DNA of 64,000 bases from an uncultured Prevotellaceae bacterium (lineage in GTDB: Bacteria; Bacteroidota; Bacteroidia; Bacteroidales; Bacteroidaceae), in contig CACXIP010000004.1 in NCBI GenBank assembly GCA_902767775.1, positions 124,001 to 188,000 on the forward strand, given 5' to 3'. A model generated the notes under the pieces. It searched no databases, was not told the origin of the DNA, and saw nothing but the letters and a program-made list of their open reading frames with translations. The position numbers and the translations under genes are program-made. Positions 52,132-61,830 of this stretch are shown piece by piece. The stretch's first letter is position 1. Each line of letters opens with the position of its first letter.

Positions 52132-53661
52132 TTATTCTGCTTTCTCATGTGCGAAGAAGATACCTCCGCAGAGTTCGATGAGGCCTTTATAGGTAGACTT
52201 GTAACCAATAATGGTCAGTTTGTCACCCACCTCAATGTTCTCGGCCTTGACAAATCCCTTGCGTGCGTCGCCTTGGGCGCCATAACCAGAATAGCAGCCA
52301 TAGACATAGAGGTCGTTGGTGCCGTCGGTGATATGGAGGTTGCCATAGTCGTTCTCTTCACCCTTGTCGCTGAGAAGGTCCTTCACCGTACCTGTTACCA
52401 TGTAATATACTTCCTTGGAGTCTTCCTTGGTGAGGAAGTCGGCAATGCTGACCTCAGTGACAGCATACTTGAGTGCCTCAAATTTGCCTTCCACCATCTG
52501 CGGGCTGTCCTTATAGGCACCGCGCTTGCCCACCACGGTGACGATGTCGCCCACCTTGGCACCAGCCTCGATGAAGCCCTCGGCACGATAGACGAGCATC
52601 TTGCCCGAGTAATCCTGGACATAGAAGCTCTTGCCCTGCTTGTCGCTGGCATAGAGTTCAGTAATCACACCTGTGATGCGGAACTGAGTATCACCCACCT
52701 CAGCAGCGAGGAAGTCAGACACTGGCACCTCAAGGATGGCACCCACCTGGTTGATGGTAGCCTGTGAGGTATATTCTTTCTTGCCATCAGTGGTCTTGAA
52801 AGTCACTGTGGCATTGCGGTCGCCGCCGGCATTGGGAGCAGCGTGGAAGGTGACAGTGGGATTTCCACCCACGGTTGAGGAGACGACGCCGAGCCAGCTC
52901 TGTGCATTTTCGGGAATCTCCACGGCAACGCCAACACCTTTGCAAGTCAGGTTGGCAACAATATCACCACCTTCAATGGGCAATATGTCAGACTTGACAC
53001 CACCGACAGTGAGTGAGTCGCACTTGATGAGTGACTTCTCAATCTTGATGACCGTCACGTTAACCAGCTCCACTGTACCATTATAGGTAGTCTTCGGACC
53101 CTCAACGGTGACCTGGTCACCTACCTCGATTCCAAGGCTGAGGAAGTTCTTTTCAGCACCCTTGGCATCAAGTGTGCCATAAATATACACCTCACCAGTG
53201 CCATCGTCCAGATACCAGTTGCCATAAGTGGTGTTCGCGATACTTTTCACCGTACCGGTCACGCGGTAGGTCTTGGAGTCAGGACCGGCCAGCACTTCTG
53301 CACAAGTAGCGTTGGAAACAGTGGCAATGCCCTGGATGATATTGATGCGCTGCACCTTGCCTTCACAAGTGATGAGCACCTCGGCTGTACGGCCCTCGCC
53401 CTCACCAGCAGAGAAGGTGATGGTCCCATTGCCAGAACCAGAAGTAGGCGATACGGTAAGCCAATTGGGAATATCAGAGACAGTCCAGTTGCCATTGGCC
53501 ACGACATCGATGGATGCCGAACCACCACTGGTCTTGAGGCTCACATACGACTGGGATACACGAATCTCGTCGAGATACGTTGGGTCATTGTCATCGGAGC
53601 AACTGGTAAAAACAGCAGCGATGACAGCTACGAAGAACGGAAAGAAATATTTGAGTTTCAT
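52132..53661 (-). CDS. Surface lipoprotein with BACON and OB-fold domains
   Basis: A 509-residue lipoprotein (lipidation at C21, FTSC, then an acidic SDDND that favours surface export). Domains in order: a BACON domain (about 33-113, NGNWTVSDIPNWLTVSPTSGSGNGTITF), an OB-like module (about 115-212, YRVTGTVKSIANTTYGNWYLDDGTGEVYIYG), a second BACON-like domain (about 215-310), and two more OB-like modules (about 315-405, FRITGVITELYASDKQGKSFYVQDYSGKMLVY; about 410-505, YMVTGTVKDLLSDKGEENDYGNLHITDG). OB modules of this kind occur in extracellular nucleases and nucleic-acid-binding proteins; BACON domains often bind glycans or mucins. It lies 27 bp after the TonB-dependent receptor, so it is likely its surface partner. 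Ligand unknown. Confidence 0.78.
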   Translation of the reverse strand: MKLKYFFPFFVAVIAAVFTSCSDDNDPTYLDEIRVSQSYVSLKTSGGSASIDVVANGNWTVSDIPNWLTVSPTSGSGNGTITFSAGEGEGRTAEVLITCEGKVQRINIIQGIATVSNATCAEVLAGPDSKTYRVTGTVKSIANTTYGNWYLDDGTGEVYIYGTLDAKGAEKNFLSLGIEVGDQVTVEGPKTTYNGTVELVNVTVIKIEKSLIKCDSLTVGGVKSDILPIEGGDIVANLTCKGVGVAVEIPENAQSWLGVVSSTVGGNPTVTFHAAPNAGGDRNATVTFKTTDGKKEYTSQATINQVGAILEVPVSDFLAAEVGDTQFRITGVITELYASDKQGKSFYVQDYSGKMLVYRAEGFIEAGAKVGDIVTVVGKRGAYKDSPQMVEGKFEALKYAVTEVSIADFLTKEDSKEVYYMVTGTVKDLLSDKGEENDYGNLHITDGTNDLYVYGCYSGYGAQGDARKGFVKAENIEVGDKLTIIGYKSTYKGLIELCGGIFFAHEKAE

Positions 53662-53688
53662 AATAGCTTGATTCTTTGTTCTTTACTC

Positions 53689-56600
53689 TTAATTGAAGAT
53701 GTATCTAATACCGATAGAAGCATACCAGCATTGGCCGACAGCATGGTTGGGAGCCCATGTCTTGGTGTTGGCGCTGATGGCAGCAGGCGTAGAGAAGGTA
53801 GCATAGCCGTCGGCATCCACACCTTCATATTTCAAGATACGGGCCTCGGTGCCAATCTCTGAGTTGAGGAACTTGCTGACACCCCAACTGGAGTTGAAGA
53901 GGTTGAGCACGTTCTTGATATCCAAAGAGAGCTGCAGCTTATGTGTGGTTTTGCCAGCATTTACCTTGAAGTCGTGCTTGTAGGCGAAGTCGATGCGGTG
54001 CACCCAAGGTGAATAGACGCTGTAAGGCTCGGCATACTCACCCTGATGCTTCTTCAGGTATTTGTCGTTGTGAACAAAGGCCATGAAACGGTCGGCATCG
54101 TCCTGGGAAACGAAGCGGAACTCCTTGTTGGCCACCTGTCCGTCGGTCGGGATGTAAATGGCGTCGTAGTTGTAGCCATCGCTGTTCATGTCGTTCACCA
54201 TCATGTAGGAGTAGTTGTAACCACCCTGCCATGTCTCATAGATGAAGCTGTAGTGGTTGCCGCTCCTGTCGTGGATAGTGGCATTGGCAACGAAACGGTT
54301 GGGTGTCACATACTGTGAGTTGTGCAGTTTGATGCTGTTGGGACCCTCCACTGTGGGAACATAGGTGAAGGCCGACTCAGCAGCAGAACCTGGCATACCG
54401 GTTACCTCCTTAGATACAGTGTGGGTATAGGCTGCCATAAGGTTCAACCACTCAAATGGTTGTGCGGTCAGAGTGACATTGGCTGTCCATCCATAACCCT
54501 TGCTGGTGTTCTCAAGCATGAAGGCTTTGGTGCCCGTGCGGAATCCGGCGGGGAAGATGGGACGATTGTCAACACCGTTGAAGCGTGCGAAACCACCGAC
54601 GGAAGGAATGGCCCAGTCGGAGATGCAGTTGTCGTGAATCTTCTTGTTGAAGATACCCTCAATCGTTGCGGTGAAGGGGAAGTTGACCGGAAGTTGATAG
54701 TCAATGGCCAGAGAGGTCTTCCATACCTGAGGCATCTTGAAGTTGGGGTCAACACCAGAGATGGAAGAAGGTACGGTACCCATCTCAGGAGTCACATGTG
54801 AGGGATAACCCATGGAGAAGAGCTTGTTCTGCAAAGCAGCAATTGAGGCATGTCCATTCTCGGTCACCAGACCGCCGGCAAACTGGCTCATGTCGATATA
54901 GCGGTTGCCGCTGGCATCTGTTGTATAGGCACCGGAGTAATTCTCGAAGCCCTTGGTGGCAGCGTTGGACTTGGCATCCCACACCTTGGTCTTGGCATTG
55001 AGCTGTGCCTGATACTGCACCAGACCGCCGTTGGTAGGCATGTTGGTGAAGAATACGAGGGGCAGACGGCCAGAGAAGAAGCCGGAACCGCCACGGATTT
55101 TGAGGCTCTTGTCACCGAACACGTCGTAGGTGAAGCCTACGCGCGGTGAGAAGGTGATGCTGGTGTCGGGCCACTTGCCTGTATCGATATGACGGCCACT
55201 GTAGTCAAGGTCATAGATGGCCTTGTTGGTCATCAGGTCTTTGTTGTTGAAGAACAATCCGTCAATACGGAGACCGTAGGTCAGCTTGAACTTGTCGGTC
55301 ACGTTCCAGTCGTCCTGGCCATAGATGCCGGCACGGTTGAACTGCACGCGGGCAGCGGGTTTCGACTCACCGTCGTAGCCGTAGGTCAGACAGACCACCT
55401 CAGGAGCGGCACCCGACATGAAGTCGTCCATGCTGTTATAGCGGTAATAACCTGAACCATTACGCATATACTGGTTGTCGGCCATTTGGTGCTCGAAAGT
55501 GACACCTGCCATAATTTTGTGCTTGCCCATGTAATAGGTCACGTCGTCCTTGATGTTCCAGATGGTGTTGTGAACGGCGTTGTTCCAGGTGAACAACTCA
55601 TAGCCCAGTGCCATGTAGTTGTTGTCGCCACCGTCGAGGATATCGATGAACGGGAACTCGGAAGAGTTGGTGCCGCGGATATCGTCGAGCTTGGAGTAGG
55701 TTGCCAGGAACTGGTTGGAGAGTTTGTCTGTCAGACGGCTGTTCAAGTCGACAGAGAAAGAGTGGACGAGGTTGTCCATCGAATACATCGAGTTGGCAAA
55801 TGACATGGAATATTGCGACATACGCGCACCACTCATACGTGTGCCACCGTCCATAGAAGTGGCATTGGGAGCATTCCAAATGGTGTTCTTGGTGTAGTTG
55901 TAGCGCAAAGCCAGATGATGTTTGTCGGTGATGTTCCAATCCAAACGGGCCAGCAATTTGTAGTTGCTCTCATCAGCGGGGAAGCTGGTCCAACTGCCGG
56001 TGTTGTAGCCATACTTGGACTGGACGAAGTTGGAGATGGTCTCCAGGTCAGAGAGTTTCGTGCGTGAAATGTTCTGAGCCACATCTGCCACACCGTTCTT
56101 GGAACCACGCCAGGGCGAGGAGATGGTCGGTGTCTTGATCATCTCACCGTTCACGAAGAAGAAGAGCTTGTTCTTGATAATCGGTCCGCCAAGCGACAAA
56201 CCGTAAGTGGTCTGGCGGTCCTTTTCACGGGCTGTGGGCAGTGTCACCTTGTCAACGACGTCACCGCGGAGGTTCTCGTTGCGGTGGTAGATGTAGGCAG
56301 AACCCTTGAAGGTGTTGGTACCCGATTTCGTGATGGCGTTGACACCACCGCCGATGAAGTTGGTCTGGCGGACATCATAGGGAGAAATCACCACCTGCAA
56401 CTCCTCAATAGCATCGAGGGAGACGGGGTTGCCGCCACCAGGCAGTTTGTCTGAAAGACCGAAGTTATTGTTGAAGTTGGCACCGTCGATGGTGAAGTTG
56501 GCTGTACGGCCATCAGCACCGACAAAACTCATGCCATTGCCACCATAGGGAGAGAGGCGTGTGACATCAGTGATGCTGCGGCTGACAGTAGGCAGGTTGG

Positions 56601-57033
56601 TAATCTGCGCATTGTTGATGTTGGTAGCAGCACCTGTCTTCTCAACGGTGAATTTGGAAGCCCTACCCGAGACAACCACTTCTGTGAGTTCGTTGGCATC
56701 CTCAGAGAGTTCTACGTCAACCTTGGAAGTTTCTGCGAGCTGAAGGGTGACGCCCCTCACGGTCATGGTCTGATAACCGATGTAGGAAACAGTCACTGAG
56801 TACGGACCACCAGTACGCATACCTTGGATGTTGTAGAGTCCGTCGATGTTGGTCACAGCAGCATAGCGTGTGCCCGAAGGCTCATGCACGGCTTGCACAG
56901 TGGCACCAATCACCGTTTCGTCAGTACCTTTCATTGTCACTCGTCCGCTCAAGGAGGAAGTCGTGACCTGAGCCATCATACTGGTGACAGACATCAGCAG
57001 GATGGACATCAGCAAAAAGAATCTTTTCTGCAT
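53689..57033 (-). CDS. Oar-like TonB-dependent outer-membrane receptor
   Basis: A 1114-residue outer-membrane receptor. A signal peptide (about 1-22, ending SMMAQ) precedes a carboxypeptidase-regulatory-like domain (about 25-110, SLSGRVTMKGTDETVIGATVQAV and SVSYIGYQT-like sequence) and a plug domain (about 115-260, DELTEVVVSGRASKFTVEKTG, IDGANFNNNFGLSDKLPGGGNPVSLDAIEELQVVISPYDVRQTNFIGGGVNAITKSGTN). The rest forms the 22-stranded barrel, closing with YASIGIRYIFN. It resembles Oar-type receptors rather than SusC: no SusD follows, and an OB/BACON lipoprotein does. The ATG at 57033 is preferred to 57072. Powered by TonB; substrate unknown. Confidence 0.9.
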   Translation of the reverse strand: MQKRFFLLMSILLMSVTSMMAQVTTSSLSGRVTMKGTDETVIGATVQAVHEPSGTRYAAVTNIDGLYNIQGMRTGGPYSVTVSYIGYQTMTVRGVTLQLAETSKVDVELSEDANELTEVVVSGRASKFTVEKTGAATNINNAQITNLPTVSRSITDVTRLSPYGGNGMSFVGADGRTANFTIDGANFNNNFGLSDKLPGGGNPVSLDAIEELQVVISPYDVRQTNFIGGGVNAITKSGTNTFKGSAYIYHRNENLRGDVVDKVTLPTAREKDRQTTYGLSLGGPIIKNKLFFFVNGEMIKTPTISSPWRGSKNGVADVAQNISRTKLSDLETISNFVQSKYGYNTGSWTSFPADESNYKLLARLDWNITDKHHLALRYNYTKNTIWNAPNATSMDGGTRMSGARMSQYSMSFANSMYSMDNLVHSFSVDLNSRLTDKLSNQFLATYSKLDDIRGTNSSEFPFIDILDGGDNNYMALGYELFTWNNAVHNTIWNIKDDVTYYMGKHKIMAGVTFEHQMADNQYMRNGSGYYRYNSMDDFMSGAAPEVVCLTYGYDGESKPAARVQFNRAGIYGQDDWNVTDKFKLTYGLRIDGLFFNNKDLMTNKAIYDLDYSGRHIDTGKWPDTSITFSPRVGFTYDVFGDKSLKIRGGSGFFSGRLPLVFFTNMPTNGGLVQYQAQLNAKTKVWDAKSNAATKGFENYSGAYTTDASGNRYIDMSQFAGGLVTENGHASIAALQNKLFSMGYPSHVTPEMGTVPSSISGVDPNFKMPQVWKTSLAIDYQLPVNFPFTATIEGIFNKKIHDNCISDWAIPSVGGFARFNGVDNRPIFPAGFRTGTKAFMLENTSKGYGWTANVTLTAQPFEWLNLMAAYTHTVSKEVTGMPGSAAESAFTYVPTVEGPNSIKLHNSQYVTPNRFVANATIHDRSGNHYSFIYETWQGGYNYSYMMVNDMNSDGYNYDAIYIPTDGQVANKEFRFVSQDDADRFMAFVHNDKYLKKHQGEYAEPYSVYSPWVHRIDFAYKHDFKVNAGKTTHKLQLSLDIKNVLNLFNSSWGVSKFLNSEIGTEARILKYEGVDADGYATFSTPAAISANTKTWAPNHAVGQCWYASIGIRYIFN

Positions 57034-57094
57034 AGTTAAGTAAAAATTAATTAAAAAACAAGACATTTTCAATGTCCGATCTCAAATATGGATG

Positions 57095-57102
57095 CAAAAT
57101 TA
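57095..57102 (-). promoter_or_regulatory. Candidate -7 element of the TonB-dependent receptor operon
   Basis: Minus strand TAATTTTG, 62 bp before the receptor ATG. No convincing -33 TTTG. Confidence 0.5.
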
Positions 57103-57191
57103 GGTAAAAATCCGAATATAATAGTTATAAAAATGTTAAAAAGTATATTTTTCGAGAGTATTCCTAAAAAACGCAAAATATCCTGGAAATA

Positions 57192-57223
57192 TTCGTTTAT
57201 TCGCATAATAATAAGTAACTTTG
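57192..57223 (+). promoter_or_regulatory. Promoter of pnp
   Basis: TTCG at 57192-57195 (weak -33), 20-nt spacer, TAACTTTG at 57216-57223. Leader about 37 nt before the ATG at 57267. Confidence 0.65.
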
Positions 57224-57266
57224 CCCGATTTATTTTTTTGATGTACAAAAACCACAAGATTTTTTG

Positions 57267-59642
57267 ATGAACGTAATTACGAAAACAGTATCATTGCCTG
57301 ATGGAAGAATCATCAGCATTGAGACCGGGAAAGTGGCAAAGCAGGCAGACGGCAGCGTCATGCTCCGCATGGGCAATACGGTGTTGCTCGCCACTGTTTG
57401 TGCCGCAAAAGATGCAGTTCCCGGAACCGATTTCATGCCTTTACAGGTCGACTACCGAGAGTTGTATGCCTCAGCCGGACGTTTCCCCGGCGGTTTTACC
57501 CGTCGTGAGGGCAAGCCAGGCGACAACGAGATTCTCACGTCCCGCCTTGTGGACCGTGTGCTCCGTCCGCTGTTCCCCTCCAACTACCATGCAGAGGTGT
57601 ATGTTAATGTGCTTCTTTTCTCCGCTGACGGAGTCGACCAGCCTGACGCATTGGCCGGTTTTGCAGCATCTGCCGCTCTGGCCTGCTCAGATATCCCATT
57701 TGAGTGCCCGATTTCCGAGGTCCGCGTAGCCCGCATCAACGGCGAGTATGTGGTGAACCCCACCTTCGCACAGATGAAGGAGGCCGACATGGACATCATG
57801 GTCGGTGCCTCTGCCGACAACATTATGATGGTGGAGGGTGAGATGAAGGAAGTGAGCGAGCAGGACCTGCTTGCCGCCCTGAAGGTGGCTATGGATGCCA
57901 TCCGCCCGATGTGTGAGTTGCAGACCGAACTGTCCAAGGAATTGGGCAAGGACGTGAAGCGCGAGTACGACCACGAGGTGAACGATGAGGAACTGCGTGA
58001 GCAGATGAACAAGGAATTGTATCAGCCTGCCTACGATGTGACAAAGCAGGCTCTGGAGAAACATGCCCGTGCCGAGGCCTTCGACAAAATCCTCGCCGAC
58101 TTCAAGGAAGCTTATGCCGCTGCCCACAGCGACCTCACCGAGGACGAACAGGCAGAGAAGAACGATATGATGGACCGCTACTACCACGATGTGATGCGCG
58201 ATGCCATGCGCCGCTGCATCCTCGACGAAGGCATCCGTCTCGACGGCCGCAAGACCGATGAGATTCGTCCCATCTGGTGCGAGGTGTCACCACTGCCCAT
58301 GCCTCACGGAAGTTCTATCTTCACACGTGGTGAGACACAGTCATTGACCACCTGCACACTGGGTACCAAACTTGATGAGAAGTTGGTTGACGACGTGCTC
58401 GACCGCAGTTATATGCGTTTCCTGCTCCACTACAACTTCCCGCCATTCTGCACTGGCGAAGCCAAGGCACAGCGTTCCGTAGGTCGCCGCGAGATTGGTC
58501 ACGGCCATCTGGCATGGCGTGCCCTGAAGGAGATGATTCCTGCCGACTTCCCCTATACCGTGCGTTTGGTCAGCGAAATTCTTGAGAGCAACGGTTCATC
58601 ATCGATGGCCACCGTCTGTGCCGGCACATTGGCATTGATGGATGCTGGTGTTCCGATGAAGAAACCTGTGAGCGGTATCGCCATGGGCCTCATCAAGAAC
58701 CCAGGAGAGGACAAGTATGCCGTACTGAGTGACATCCTTGGTGACGAGGACCATCTGGGCGACATGGACTTCAAGACCACTGGTACCGTTGACGGTCTGA
58801 CCGCCACTCAGATGGATATCAAGTGCGACGGACTGAGCTTCGACATCCTGGAGAAAGCCCTTATGCAGGCCAAGGCCGGTCGTGAGCATATCCTCGGCAA
58901 ACTTACCGAGACCATCGCAGAACCGCGTCCCGAACTCAAACCGCATGTTCCTCGCATCGTGGCTTTCGAGATTCCGAAGGAGTTCATTGGTGCCGTCATC
59001 GGCCCGGGCGGAAAGATTATCCAGCAGATGCAGGAGGATACTGGTGCCACCATCACCATCGACGAGGAAGACGGCGTGGGCAAGGTGCAGGTGAGTGCTC
59101 CCGACAAAGAGAGCATCGACGCTGCCATTGCCAAAATCAAGTCGATTGTCGCCATTCCTGAGGTGGGTGAGATTTATGAGGGCACTGTACGCTCCATCAT
59201 GCCTTATGGCTGCTTCGTGGAAATCATGCCTGGCAAGGACGGTCTGCTACACATCTCCGAGATTGAGTGGAAGCGCCTTGAGACAGTTGAGGACGCCGGT
59301 ATCAAGGAGGGTGACAAAATCAAGGTTAAACTGATGGAGATTGACCCGAAGACCGGTAAGTACAAGCTTTCACACCGCGTGTTGGAGCCCAAACCCGAGG
59401 GCTATGCAGAGCGTGAGCGCCGTCCGCGTCCCGAGCGTGGCAACCGCGAGAACCGCCAAGGCGGTAACGGAGGTGGCAACAACCGCCAGGGTGGCAACAA
59501 TGGCGGTAACAACCGTCAGGGTGGCAATGGTGGTCATCAGAACCAGAACCGCCAGCAGCGCCGCAACGACTACCGCGATCCGTTGGCAGAGCGCGAGCCC
59601 CGCGACTTCAACGACAGCCTCGACCATCAGGACTTCGACTGA
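57267..59642 (+). CDS. pnp: Polynucleotide phosphorylase with disordered Asn/Gly/Arg tail
   Basis: A 791-residue phosphorolytic 3'-5' exoribonuclease. Two RNase PH domains (first begins [45 protein letters not shown]; second contains [14 protein letters not shown], then [63 protein letters not shown] and the DHLGDMDFK metal site), a KH domain ([25 protein letters not shown]) and an S1 domain ([33 protein letters not shown]). After about residue 712 a roughly 75-residue tail rich in Asn, Gly, Arg and Gln (repeated [12 protein letters not shown] units) follows, absent from E. coli PNPase. ATG at 57267 (MNVITKT); the TTG at 57264 is not needed. Confidence 0.96.
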   Translation: MNVITKTVSLPDGRIISIETGKVAKQADGSVMLRMGNTVLLATVCAAKDAVPGTDFMPLQVDYRELYASAGRFPGGFTRREGKPGDNEILTSRLVDRVLRPLFPSNYHAEVYVNVLLFSADGVDQPDALAGFAASAALACSDIPFECPISEVRVARINGEYVVNPTFAQMKEADMDIMVGASADNIMMVEGEMKEVSEQDLLAALKVAMDAIRPMCELQTELSKELGKDVKREYDHEVNDEELREQMNKELYQPAYDVTKQALEKHARAEAFDKILADFKEAYAAAHSDLTEDEQAEKNDMMDRYYHDVMRDAMRRCILDEGIRLDGRKTDEIRPIWCEVSPLPMPHGSSIFTRGETQSLTTCTLGTKLDEKLVDDVLDRSYMRFLLHYNFPPFCTGEAKAQRSVGRREIGHGHLAWRALKEMIPADFPYTVRLVSEILESNGSSSMATVCAGTLALMDAGVPMKKPVSGIAMGLIKNPGEDKYAVLSDILGDEDHLGDMDFKTTGTVDGLTATQMDIKCDGLSFDILEKALMQAKAGREHILGKLTETIAEPRPELKPHVPRIVAFEIPKEFIGAVIGPGGKIIQQMQEDTGATITIDEEDGVGKVQVSAPDKESIDAAIAKIKSIVAIPEVGEIYEGTVRSIMPYGCFVEIMPGKDGLLHISEIEWKRLETVEDAGIKEGDKIKVKLMEIDPKTGKYKLSHRVLEPKPEGYAERERRPRPERGNRENRQGGNGGGNNRQGGNNGGNNRQGGNGGHQNQNRQQRRNDYRDPLAEREPRDFNDSLDHQDFD

Positions 59643-59668
59643 TTGTCCCTACCTTATTAGATAATATA

Positions 59669-59697
59669 ATCCCCGTCTCGTGAGGCGGGGATTTTTA
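59669..59697 (+). terminator. Terminator after pnp
   Basis: AATCCCCG-t-CT / AG-g-CGGGGATT with a short CGTG loop and a T-run, 27 bp after the pnp stop. Confidence 0.88.
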
Positions 59698-59709
59698 CAC
59701 CACTTGCAC

Positions 59710-61827
59710 ATGAAAAGAATTACGCTTGTTTCGGTCATCATCACCATATTGTCACTTTCAACAGTGGCTGCGACTCCCAAGAAGGCCCCCAAGGAGAAAG
59801 ATATGGGCGCCTATCTTTTCACCTATTTCAATGACCCCACCCACTCGTTGTTCATGGCCATCAGCTATGACGGATACACCTTTACAGCCGTCAACAATGG
59901 CGAACCCATCATTTCTGGTGACTCCATTGCCGATCAGCATGGCATCCGCGACCCACATATCTGCCGAGCGCCCAATGGCAAATTCTACATCGCCATGACC
60001 GACCTCCATGTGTTTGGAAAGGAGATGGGCATTCGCACAACCCAGTGGGAACGCCCGCAGAAATATGACTGGGGCAACAACCGGGGCTTGGTGCTCATGG
60101 CAAGCGATGACCTCATCCACTGGACCCACCACGAGGTGCGCATCGACCGTCTCTTTCCCAGTTTGTTTGCTGACATAGGATGCGCCTGGGCACCCCAGAC
60201 CATATGGGACCCACAGGCACAGCGGCCGATGGTCTATTTCACCATCCGACAACAACCCGGTGCCCGTACAAAACTCTATTACAGTTATGCCGACGAGGCT
60301 TTCACCACCCTCGAGACAGAACCCAAGCTGCTTTTCGAATACCCCGACGAGAAAATCCAAGTGCTCGACGCAGATATCTGCCCAATGCCCGACGGGCGCT
60401 ATTTCATGACCTATGTCGCTCAGGAGAATCCGGGAGGCATCAAGTATATGGTCAGCGACAAAATCAACCATTTCGACGATTATCATGCCGAACAGATTGA
60501 CACCGAACAGCGTGGTTGCGAGGCGCCCAACGTGTGGAAACGAATCGGACAGAATAAGTGGGTGGTGATGTACGATGTCTACAGTGTGCAACCACATAAT
60601 TTCGGTTTTGTTGAGACAAGCGACTTCAAAACCTTCACACCTTTAGGGCGTTTCAACGAAGGTGTGATGAAGGCAACCAATTTCTCCTCACCCAAACATG
60701 GGTCGGTGATACAGATTACGAAGGCTGAGGCCCGCCGTCTGGAGAACTATTGGAACGAGCGGCAGAAACAGCCACGCATGGTTTGCTCCGGCGAGATATG
60801 GCCTGATGAGAGTGGCCGCCACATCAATGCCCACGGAGGAGGCATCATGAAATATGGTGACACCTACTACTGGTTTGGTGAGAACAAGAGCGACTCCACT
60901 TCGTCGGCCATGGTTGGAGTGATGTGCTACTCCTCCCGCGACCTGCTGCATTGGAAGAACTGCGGAGTGGCTTTGTCCGTCGTCGACCAGCGAGGTCATG
61001 ACCTCGAGCGTGGTTGCATTTTGGAACGTCCGAAGGTGATTTACAATCCGGTGACAGGGAAGTTCTGCATGTGGTTCCACTTGGAACTGAAGGGTAGGGG
61101 ATATTCCGCCGCACGTTATGGCGTGGCTGTGAGCAACAGACCCGAAGGTCCCTACAAATATCTCTACTCCCAGCGTGCCAATGCCGGTACATGGCCGGTG
61201 GAATTCACTGCGAATGAGACAGCCATTGCCGACACGCTTAACGTGGAGCATTTCCCAAAATCGTGGACGCCGGATTGGCTTGAGGCCGTCAGAAAAGGGC
61301 TTTTCCTGAAACGGGACTTTAAGGAGGGGCAGATGGCCCGCGACATGACGCTCTTTGTGGATGATGATGGAAAGGCCTACCACATCTTCTCCTCAGAGGA
61401 AAACATGACCCTTCACATTGCCGAACTGACAGCCGACTATCTGCATCACACCGGCCGTTATACCCGTGTTGCCCCCGGAGGTCAGAACGAGGCCCCAGCC
61501 ATCTTCAAGAAAGACGGTACCTATTGGATGATTACCTCAGGATGCACCGGATGGGCACCCAACGAAGCCCGGATGTTCTCTGCCAAGAGCATTTGGGGAC
61601 CGTGGACTCAACACCCCAATCCATGTGTCGGTCCAGGTGCCGATAAGACTTTTGGCGGTCAAAGCACCTATATCTTGCCCTATGGCGACCGATTTGTCTT
61701 CATGGCTGACATCTGGCGCCCCAATCATCCCCGCGACGCCCGCTACATCTGGCTGCCCATCGACTTCGAACAAGGCAAGCCCGTCGTTCGTTGGCGTGAC
61801 AATTGGCAGTGGGATGACATCAAATAA
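59710..61827 (+). CDS. Secreted protein with two GH43-type propellers in tandem
   Basis: A 705-residue protein with a signal peptide (about 1-21, ending TVAAT). The N-terminal half (about 30-330) is a GH43-like propeller: HGIRDPHICRAPNGKFYIAMTDLHV, GCAWAPQTIWDPQAQRPMVYF, VLDADICPMPDGRYFMTYV. The C-terminal half (about 358-705) is a second propeller starting GEIWPDESGRHINAHGGGIMKYGDTYYWFGE, a signature seen in GH43 enzymes of the exo-beta-1,3-galactanase type, and containing GGQNEAPAIFKKDGTYW. The two may act on the same branched arabinogalactan-like glycan; both specificities are inferred. ATG 59710 chosen (MKRITLVSV) over 59680, which lies in the terminator. It directly precedes a BASS transporter (3-bp gap). 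Confidence 0.78.
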   Translation: MKRITLVSVIITILSLSTVAATPKKAPKEKDMGAYLFTYFNDPTHSLFMAISYDGYTFTAVNNGEPIISGDSIADQHGIRDPHICRAPNGKFYIAMTDLHVFGKEMGIRTTQWERPQKYDWGNNRGLVLMASDDLIHWTHHEVRIDRLFPSLFADIGCAWAPQTIWDPQAQRPMVYFTIRQQPGARTKLYYSYADEAFTTLETEPKLLFEYPDEKIQVLDADICPMPDGRYFMTYVAQENPGGIKYMVSDKINHFDDYHAEQIDTEQRGCEAPNVWKRIGQNKWVVMYDVYSVQPHNFGFVETSDFKTFTPLGRFNEGVMKATNFSSPKHGSVIQITKAEARRLENYWNERQKQPRMVCSGEIWPDESGRHINAHGGGIMKYGDTYYWFGENKSDSTSSAMVGVMCYSSRDLLHWKNCGVALSVVDQRGHDLERGCILERPKVIYNPVTGKFCMWFHLELKGRGYSAARYGVAVSNRPEGPYKYLYSQRANAGTWPVEFTANETAIADTLNVEHFPKSWTPDWLEAVRKGLFLKRDFKEGQMARDMTLFVDDDGKAYHIFSSEENMTLHIAELTADYLHHTGRYTRVAPGGQNEAPAIFKKDGTYWMITSGCTGWAPNEARMFSAKSIWGPWTQHPNPCVGPGADKTFGGQSTYILPYGDRFVFMADIWRPNHPRDARYIWLPIDFEQGKPVVRWRDNWQWDDIK

Positions 61828-61830
61828 CGT

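Noticed and set aside
53689..57033. SusC/SusD pair
   Set aside because: The receptor lacks a SusD-like neighbour; the adjacent lipoprotein has BACON and OB modules rather than SusD helices.
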